From contig JAHHSD010000046.1 of assembly GCA_020025425.1 (NCBI GenBank), positions 1 through 14,576 of the forward strand: 14,576 bases of DNA. Reading direction: 5' to 3'. Below the pieces are notes generated by a model. That model did not search any database. It was given only the letters and a program-made list of their open reading frames with translations, and was not told the origin of the DNA. This DNA comes from Oscillospiraceae bacterium (GTDB lineage: Bacteria > Bacillota > Clostridia > Oscillospirales > Oscillospiraceae). Shown one piece after another: positions 6,400 to 12,081 of the stretch. Numbering within the stretch: position 1 is the stretch's first letter; every line of letters starts with the position of its first letter. A program made the translations under genes and the position numbers.

Positions 6400-7137
6400 G
6401 GTTTTGACTACCTCCTTAACTTTGGTACCAGGATTGCCGGAGAGGCTGGAAAGCACCTCCATATTGACACTGTATCGCTTGGCCATTTCGACGGAACGGT
6501 TGTGGAGCACCTGGGCGCCCAGGCTGGCCAGCTCCAGCATCTCGTCATAGGTGATCTCGTCCAGCTTGCGGGCGCCGCGGACGACGCGGGGATCGGCGGT
6601 GTAGACGCCGTCCACATCGGTGTAGATCTGGCACAGGTCGGCGTGGAGGGCTGCGGCCAGAGCCACAGCAGAGGTATCCGAGCCGCCCCGGCCCAGGGTG
6701 GTGATGTCGTCGTATTTGTTGATGCCCTGGAAACCGGCCACCAGAACGATCTTCTTCTTGTCCAGCTCCCGCTGGATGCGCTCGGTGCGCACCCGCTTGA
6801 TCCGGGCGGAGCCGTAGCTGGAGTTGGTCAGCATGCCGGCCTGCCAGCCGGTGAGCGAGACCACCTGATAGCCCATGGCCTCGATGGCCATGGCGGCCAG
6901 GGAGATGGAGATCTGCTCGCCGGTGGCCAGCAGCATATCCATCTCACGCTTGGAGGCCTTGGGGTTGATCTGCTTGGCCTGCTCGATGAGATCATCGGTG
7001 GTGTCACCCTGAGCGGACAGGACCACAACCACGTTGTGGCCCTTGCGGTAGGTCTCAGTGATGATGCGTGCCACATTGCGGACACGATCCGGGTTGGCCA
7101 CTGAGCTTCCGCCAAATTTTTGTACAATCAAAGACAT
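5911..7137 (-). CDS. lysC: Aspartate kinase (aspartokinase II type, with internal beta-subunit start)
   Basis: Phosphorylates aspartate with ATP, the first step to lysine, threonine, methionine and diaminopimelate. The 408 residues equal the B. subtilis LysC length. The kinase domain shows KFGGSS (7-12), LATGEQ with E74, the glycine-rich GRGGSDTSA (149-157) and TDVDGVYTADPR (173-184). Two ACT domains fill about 265-408. The ATG at 7137 has a modest AGGGGG (7147-7152) nine bases upstream. An internal ATG (6399, M247) is preceded by AGGAGG and would make the 162-residue regulatory beta subunit known for this class. It is the third gene of the regulator-hom-lysC operon, 81 bases after hom. No terminator follows, so read-through into DUF1292 is possible. 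Feedback by lysine and/or threonine is expected from the family but cannot be read from the sequence. Confidence 0.96.
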   Translation of the reverse strand: MSLIVQKFGGSSVANPDRVRNVARIITETYRKGHNVVVVLSAQGDTTDDLIEQAKQINPKASKREMDMLLATGEQISISLAAMAIEAMGYQVVSLTGWQAGMLTNSSYGSARIKRVRTERIQRELDKKKIVLVAGFQGINKYDDITTLGRGGSDTSAVALAAALHADLCQIYTDVDGVYTADPRVVRGARKLDEITYDEMLELASLGAQVLHNRSVEMAKRYSVNMEVLSSLSGNPGTKVKEVVKTMEKSHVSGVAKDKDVSRLALVGLADQPGIAFKVFSLLAKSNINVDIILQSIGRSETKDISFTVTREDAQRARELLEANRDSLGFTSIEISNDVAKISVVGAGMVNNSGVAAKMFEALFNAGININMISTSEIKISVLVAERDAERAVQAVHDYFFSEFGSAN

Positions 7138-7218
7138 GTATGGTATCCCCCTAAAAGGTCAAATATCAAAGAGAGAAGGGCTCTGCCCTCCATTCTATGC
7201 GTGTGTACAGCAGTCGGC

Positions 7219-8430
7219 TCAGTCCAGCACCCGCAGCAGGGAGCCGACGGACAGGCCGCTCAGCTTCTCACGTACCTGGGGCTCGGTCATGGGCCCGGTG
7301 AGGAAGGCGATCTCCCCGGCAGGAGCGCCGCCGCGGGCCAGGGGCTGCAGGTCGCCAAAGAGTTCTCTGGCGCGGCTGAGGGTGGTGTTGACCCGTACAT
7401 ACCAGCGGGAGGAGAGAATGTCGGAGGAGACAACCAGGTCAGGAGAACCGGGGCCCCACTGATTCCGGCGGCTGTGCTTCAGATCCTTGGCCAGATCGAT
7501 GACGTCGGCCACCACGGCGGAGGCGGTGGGCAGCTTGCCGGCGCCCTGACCGTAGAACATCACATCGCCGATGGCGTTGCCGTTGACGGCAATGGCGTTG
7601 AACACGTCCTCCACACCGGCAAGGGGATTTTCCCCGTAGAGCAGATGGGGGGCCACAAAGGCGCAGATCTTTCCGTCCTCCTGGCGGATGGCCCGGCCCA
7701 GCAGCTTGATCTTGCAGCCGCAGGAGTCGGCATAGGCCACGTCGGCCAAAGTGATCTGGCGGATGCCCTGGGTGGGCACCTGTTCGGGATAGACGTGCTG
7801 GCCGAAGGCCAGGGCGGCCAGAATGCAGATCTTCCGGCAGGCGTCGTGTCCGTCCACATCGGCGGAGGGGTCCCGCTCGGCGTAGCCGTTGTCCTGGGCC
7901 TCCTTCAGGGCCTGCTCAAAGGTGAGGCCGGCCCGGATCATCCGGGTGAGGATGTAGTTGGTGGTGCCGTTGAGGATGCCGGTGATCTGGGTGAGCTGGT
8001 TGGCGGCCAGGCAGGAGGTCAGGGGGCGCAGGATGGGGATGCCGCCGCCCACGCTGGCCTCGAACAGGTAGTTTGCGCCGTGCTCCCGGGCCAGCTGAAG
8101 CAGATCATAGCCGTGGGTGGCCACCAGCTCCTTGTTGGAGGTGACCACGCTCTTGCCCGCCTTCAGGGCCCGGGTGGTGTAGTCCAGGGCCACAGTGGCG
8201 CCGCCGATGGTTTCCACCACGATATCTACCTCGGGATCGTTCTCAATGATGGAGAAATCCTTGATGAAGTGCTGTGCGTAGGGGCTGTCGGGGAAATCGC
8301 GCAGATCCAGAATGTATTTCAGGCTCACCGGCTGATTGACCCGCTGGTCAATCAGGGCTCCGTTGGTGGTCAGGACCTCCGCCACACCGGAGCCGACGGT
8401 TCCGAACCCTAAAATTGCTATGTTTATCAT
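7219..8430 (-). CDS. hom: Homoserine dehydrogenase
   Basis: Reduces aspartate semialdehyde to homoserine with NAD(P)H, the branch point to threonine and methionine. The 403-residue protein begins with the Rossmann motif GFGTVG (8-13). It also has SNKELVA (98-104, K100 near the nucleotide site), the family signature GILNGTTNYIL (151-161) and the catalytic ERDPSADVDGHDACRK segment (185-200, with acidic residues and K200). The last roughly 75 residues (from about 330) replace the usual C-terminal ACT domain with a shortened version lacking the PGV motif. AGAGAGGT (about 8440-8447) serves as ribosome site for the ATG at 8430. It sits between the HTH-ACT regulator (109 bases upstream) and lysC (81 bases downstream) in one operon. 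I see no promoter or terminator of its own. Confidence 0.95.
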   Translation of the reverse strand: MINIAILGFGTVGSGVAEVLTTNGALIDQRVNQPVSLKYILDLRDFPDSPYAQHFIKDFSIIENDPEVDIVVETIGGATVALDYTTRALKAGKSVVTSNKELVATHGYDLLQLAREHGANYLFEASVGGGIPILRPLTSCLAANQLTQITGILNGTTNYILTRMIRAGLTFEQALKEAQDNGYAERDPSADVDGHDACRKICILAALAFGQHVYPEQVPTQGIRQITLADVAYADSCGCKIKLLGRAIRQEDGKICAFVAPHLLYGENPLAGVEDVFNAIAVNGNAIGDVMFYGQGAGKLPTASAVVADVIDLAKDLKHSRRNQWGPGSPDLVVSSDILSSRWYVRVNTTLSRARELFGDLQPLARGGAPAGEIAFLTGPMTEPQVREKLSGLSVGSLLRVLD

Positions 8431-8539
8431 GCTCTAACACCTCTCTTATATAGTGGGTCCCTCGGGCGGAGTGCCCGGGGGTCAATCGTAAAAACGTCAG
8501 GATACAGTTTGGATTGAGAAAAAATCCGGAAAAAAGCCT

Positions 8540-8983
8540 TCAGCCTGCCAGGATCTCGCATTTGATGACGCCGGTGGTGCGGTTGCCCTGGCTGAGGAGC
8601 TCGTCCAGGGGCTGGAGCAGACCGGAGGTCTCGGCAGTAATGGTCACCACGGCCAGACCGTTGACCGGGATATTCTGATTGATGGTCAAAATATTGGCCC
8701 CGGTTCCGGCAAAGACGTTCAGGACCCCCGACAGCACGCCGGGCTCGTCCCGCATCATAACCTGGACTGTGACAATACGGCCATGGAGCATGTCATTGAA
8801 GGGGCGCACCGCATCTTTATATTTGTAAAAAGCGCTGCGGCTGATCCCCACAGCTTTGGCGGCGGCGTTGACCGTGGACTCCTCGCCCAGCTCCAGCAGC
8901 TGCTTGGCCCAAGCTACCTTGCGAATGATCTCAGGCATTGCTGAAGCCTCTACAATAAAGTATTTTGCGGGCTGACTCACCAT
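8540..8983 (-). CDS. HTH-ACT regulator, UPF0735/PheB (ThrR-like)
   Basis: A 147-residue protein with an N-terminal helix-turn-helix-like region (about 22-62, with the telling STVNAAAKAVGISRSAFYKYKD) and a C-terminal ACT domain (about 69-147, with RDEPGVLS at 78-85). ACT domains bind small ligands, usually amino acids. This is the UPF0735 family, annotated PheB in older literature. A B. subtilis member (called ThrR, as I recall) is reported to bind DNA and control threonine-pathway genes. Its place as first gene of an operon with hom and lysC supports that role and suggests self-regulation. AGGAGG (8989-8994) is five bases before the ATG. The residue pattern KYFIVEASAMPE before the helices matches the family start, so the upstream ATG is preferred over M16. 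The ligand and operator are not proven here. Confidence 0.88.
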   Translation of the reverse strand: MVSQPAKYFIVEASAMPEIIRKVAWAKQLLELGEESTVNAAAKAVGISRSAFYKYKDAVRPFNDMLHGRIVTVQVMMRDEPGVLSGVLNVFAGTGANILTINQNIPVNGLAVVTITAETSGLLQPLDELLSQGNRTTGVIKCEILAG

Positions 8984-9047
8984 ATTGTCCTCCTAACACA
9001 ACTCACATGTCCTTCTCACAAAGCCATTTGTATGTACGCTGTGGCAC

Positions 9048-9077
9048 ATTTTATCACAGAAAAGCGAGAAATTCAAC
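9048..9077 (-). promoter_or_regulatory. Probable promoter of the regulator-hom-lysC operon
   Basis: On the minus strand, TTGAAT (9072-9077), an 18-base spacer and TAAAAT (9048-9053) are seen, with a leader of about 57 bases before the HTH-ACT gene. The leader holds a small ACAAA/TTTGT hairpin (about 9018-9031) around TGGC, which might be an operator or nothing. No T-box or lysine riboswitch features were seen. Confidence 0.65.
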
Positions 9078-9168
9078 GGCTGAGGACGGTCGAAATACAC
9101 AAAAAATAGAAGATAGGTGAAAAATAAATTAGAAAATTACACAATTTGAGGAAAACACAGACAGGAAT

Positions 9169-9209
9169 AAAAAATCACGCGGAGGGTTTTGCAACACCTC
9201 CGCGTGATT
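9169..9209 (-). terminator. Rho-independent terminator of the PBP gene
   Basis: Bases 9173-9185 pair perfectly with 9197-9209 (13 bp, 11-base loop). On the minus strand the hairpin runs straight into TTTTATT. It starts 9 bases after the PBP stop codon. Confidence 0.9.
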
Positions 9210-9218
9210 GGAGCGGCC

Positions 9219-11837
9219 TTACAGTCCGTAGGGCAGTCCGGTGGCAGGATTGATATTGGGGTCCGGAGGAGGGGGAGGAGCAACATCGGGATTGGCAGGC
9301 TGATCCGGGGTATCCGGGTCCGTGGGAACGCTGGGATCTACGCTGGGCGGCCAGGTGTTCGGATCGTTGGGATCATAGTCCGGGGGCAGAGGGGGCTCCA
9401 CCGGCGTTTCCTCGGTGTGGACCGTGCAGGGACCAAGCGACTGGACGGACTGGAAGAGGTAGGGGGAGTCTGCCGCCTGGGCGCCGCCGATGCTCTCACG
9501 GTTGTAGTTCAGGAAGGACATGACCCGCTGGCTGGTTTCGGGGCAGTGGGGACCGGCCAGATTGAAGATGCCGGTGGGGGCCTGGTCGGCGTTGAGCACG
9601 GGGGAATCGGTACACACGGTGATGGTGGATTCCTGCGTGTGGACGTTGCAGTAGCCGGAGGGGATGTCCTCGGGGAAGAGGTAGTCGCTGACAAAGCGGT
9701 CGGAGCCGCGGGGGTCCTGCTTGCAGAACTCGGTGGCCAGCATGCCGCTGTCCTTGCAGACGGTGACCGCCTGCAGCCCGGCGGGCTTGGTGAACTGCCG
9801 GTTGGCCAGACCCTTATGCAGGTCGGCCATCACCAGCTTCCACATGTTCAGTGCGGGGTTGCCGGGGGCCTTCACCCGCTCGGGCTGTTCATAGCCCACC
9901 CAGCAGGCGGCGGTGTAGTAGGGGGTGTAGCCCACGAACCAGCGGTCGTGCTTGCTGTCGGTGGTACCGGTCTTGCCAGCGATGGACATGCCGCCGTTGA
10001 AGTTGGCAGCGGTGCCGCCGCCGCTGGTGACCACGCTGCGCAGCATGGAGTTCATATAGTAGGCGGTGGTGTCCTTGACGGCCACCTCCTGGTGGGACTC
10101 CTTCTCCAGGATGATCTCACCGGAGCTGTTCTCTACGCGGGTGTAGGTGCGGGGAGTGCGGTAGATGCCGTTGTTGGGGAACACGGCAAAGGCTGCCGCC
10201 ATATCTCTGGTGTTGGTGCCGTCGGTCAGGCCGCCGGTGGCCAGAGGGGAGACGGCGATGTCGGTGTATACCCGGTCCCGGCCCTGGCGGGACTCCACCA
10301 GAGTTTCCAGATGGAACTTGTTCTTGGCGTAGTCAAAGCCCTTGGCGGGGGTGACCAGGTCGGCCAGCACGCGGACCGAGACGGTGTTGTAGGAATTGGC
10401 CAGGGCCTCACGGACGGTGACCAGGCCGCGGTACTTGTGGTCCACGTTGACAGGCCAGGGCTTTCCGCCCAGGATCTCGTGGGGGTAGTCGTCCAGCACG
10501 CTGACGGGGGAGATCAGGCCCATGTCAACAGCCGGGGCGTACACGGCGATGGGCTTGATGGAGGAGCCGGGCTGGCGCTTGATCTCGGTGGCCATATTGA
10601 GCCACAGGTTGCCCGTTTTCTGACCCAGGCTGCCGGCCAGACCAACCAGATCGCCAGTGGCATTGTCGATCACGGTGATGGCGGACTGGAGGTGCTTGCC
10701 CTTGGAGGAGTGGTAGTCCAGGTTCTTCTCGTTGTTGTAGACCTTCTCCACCTGGTTCTGGACGGTGGGGTCCACACAGGTGTAGATCCGCAGTCCGCCG
10801 GTGGAGAGCATCTGGGCGGCCAGAGCGGAGGTGATGTTGTACTTATCCATCAGGTCGGCCATAACGTCCTTGCGGACCTGCTCCTCATACCAGGAGTAGA
10901 TGGTGGTGCTGTTCTGCTCGGCCTCGCCCTGGACAAAGACCAGCTCCTGAGCGACGGCCTCGTCGTACTCGGCCTGGGAGATCATGTCCTGCTTCAGCAT
11001 CTGGTAGAGCACGTTCTCCTGGCGGTACTTGTTCCACTGCTTGGCAGTCCACAGCTCACCGTCGGCGTTCTTGATCTTGACGTCGGAGTAGGGGCCGTAG
11101 ATGCTGGGGTTGTTGGTGATGGAGATGAGGCTGGCGCACTCGGCCAGGGTCAGCTCCTGGACGGGCTTGCCGAAGTACTTGTAGGACGCGGAGCCCACGC
11201 CGCGGCATCGGCTGCCCAGATAGATATAGTTGAGGTACCACTCCATCGTGGTGTCCTTGCCGTAGGTCTTGTCAAATTCCAGGGCCTTGAAGATCTCGAT
11301 GACCTTACGCTTGACTGTGACCTCGTCCCGCTGGGTGATGTTTTTAATGAGCTGCTGGGTGATGGTGGAGCCGCCGGAAATACTGTTTCCGGTGAACATG
11401 TCGATGGCCGCCCGGCCGATCCGCCGCCAGTCGATGCCCGGGTGGCTGTAAAAGCGCTTGTCCTCGATGGCGATGGCGGCATTGATCAGGTTTTTGGGGA
11501 TGTCCTTGTAGTCCACCCAGATGGAGTCCTCGGACGAGAGCATGGTGACAAGCTCTTTATAGGTCCCGGTTTCCTTATCCAGATAGTACATGACACTGTT
11601 TTCGTTCACGTTCACGGCGCTCAGGTCCAGGTGGGCCTGGGGCAGGATGACTGTTTTGACATAGACAGCGGCAAAACAGGCCAGAATGGCGGTGGTACAC
11701 AGCATGATGAGCAGTATGGTACCCAGTACCTTCCAGACCTTTTTTCCCCGGCTCCTGCGCTTTTTGGTCCGGGGATGGCGGGGCTCCATGTCCTCGTACT
11801 CATGGTTGGCGCTGTAAAGGTTGCTTTGTTCAGACAC
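9219..11837 (-). CDS. Class A penicillin-binding protein (GT51 transglycosylase + transpeptidase)
   Basis: Bifunctional peptidoglycan synthase at the outer face of the membrane: it polymerises lipid II glycan and cross-links stem peptides. The 872 residues comprise a basic cytoplasmic head (to about 35) and one membrane anchor (about 36-60). Then comes a GT51 domain with EDKRFYSHPGID (catalytic E125), GGSTITQQL (155-163) and MEWYLNYIYLG (198-208). The transpeptidase has SSIK (S425, K428), SYN (482-484) and KTG (622-624), all intact. An extracellular tail has several cysteines and ends in about 65 residues rich in Pro, Asp and Asn. The start is a GTG at 11837, supported by GGAGGT (11846-11851) eight bases upstream. 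The first in-frame ATG (residue 17) has no such site. It is monocistronic, with its own promoter and terminator. It is likely a PBP1/PonA-type enzyme. Confidence 0.95.
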   Translation of the reverse strand: MSEQSNLYSANHEYEDMEPRHPRTKKRRSRGKKVWKVLGTILLIMLCTTAILACFAAVYVKTVILPQAHLDLSAVNVNENSVMYYLDKETGTYKELVTMLSSEDSIWVDYKDIPKNLINAAIAIEDKRFYSHPGIDWRRIGRAAIDMFTGNSISGGSTITQQLIKNITQRDEVTVKRKVIEIFKALEFDKTYGKDTTMEWYLNYIYLGSRCRGVGSASYKYFGKPVQELTLAECASLISITNNPSIYGPYSDVKIKNADGELWTAKQWNKYRQENVLYQMLKQDMISQAEYDEAVAQELVFVQGEAEQNSTTIYSWYEEQVRKDVMADLMDKYNITSALAAQMLSTGGLRIYTCVDPTVQNQVEKVYNNEKNLDYHSSKGKHLQSAITVIDNATGDLVGLAGSLGQKTGNLWLNMATEIKRQPGSSIKPIAVYAPAVDMGLISPVSVLDDYPHEILGGKPWPVNVDHKYRGLVTVREALANSYNTVSVRVLADLVTPAKGFDYAKNKFHLETLVESRQGRDRVYTDIAVSPLATGGLTDGTNTRDMAAAFAVFPNNGIYRTPRTYTRVENSSGEIILEKESHQEVAVKDTTAYYMNSMLRSVVTSGGGTAANFNGGMSIAGKTGTTDSKHDRWFVGYTPYYTAACWVGYEQPERVKAPGNPALNMWKLVMADLHKGLANRQFTKPAGLQAVTVCKDSGMLATEFCKQDPRGSDRFVSDYLFPEDIPSGYCNVHTQESTITVCTDSPVLNADQAPTGIFNLAGPHCPETSQRVMSFLNYNRESIGGAQAADSPYLFQSVQSLGPCTVHTEETPVEPPLPPDYDPNDPNTWPPSVDPSVPTDPDTPDQPANPDVAPPPPPDPNINPATGLPYGL

Positions 11838-11965
11838 GATTTGTTACCTCCGATCGGGGGAGTGGGAGCTCCCCTGCGTGGTCTTTCACATACGGATTGA
11901 ATCGACTTTTTCAGACAGAAGAAATAGGGAATTTCCACCAGATACAGATAAAAAGTCATTTTTAT

Positions 11966-11993
11966 ATTATATCAGATTATTCCCATTTGTCCA
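11966..11993 (-). promoter_or_regulatory. Probable sigma-A promoter of the PBP gene
   Basis: On the minus strand, TGGACA (11988-11993), 16 bases and a perfect TATAAT (11966-11971) are seen, giving a leader of about 120 bases. That leader contains a GGGAGCTCCC palindrome (11864-11873) near the ribosome site. Otherwise I see nothing in it. Confidence 0.65.
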
Positions 11994-12022
11994 TCCCCGT
12001 GTTGATTTCCGGCCTCCGGCAC

Positions 12023-12059
12023 AAAAAAACTTCCCGGCGCAGCAGTCTGCGCCGGGAAG
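12023..12059 (-). terminator. Rho-independent terminator of purL
   Basis: Bases 12030-12042 pair with 12047-12059 (13 bp, GC-rich, 4-base loop). On the minus strand seven T follow directly (12029-12023). It lies 22 bases after the purL stop, so purL is the last gene of its transcript. Confidence 0.93.
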
Positions 12060-12081
12060 CCGGATAGGTGAAAAACAGAGC

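Noticed and set aside
8459..8481. A GC-rich hairpin in the gap between the HTH-ACT gene and hom as a terminator
   Set aside because: No T tract follows on the minus strand, and one position is mismatched there. It may be a processing or attenuation element, but nothing supports that.
8431..8539. A separate promoter for hom (TTGACC near 8480 and TATATA near 8446)
   Set aside because: The two boxes are 27 bases apart, too far for a sigma-A promoter. The operon promoter upstream explains expression.
9189..11900. A 900-codon open frame on the plus strand, antisense to the PBP gene
   Set aside because: Its product is a Gly/Val/His/Leu/Gln-rich low-complexity sequence, typical of the mirror frame of a GC-biased gene. 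The minus-strand PBP has all catalytic motifs, a ribosome site, a promoter and a terminator.
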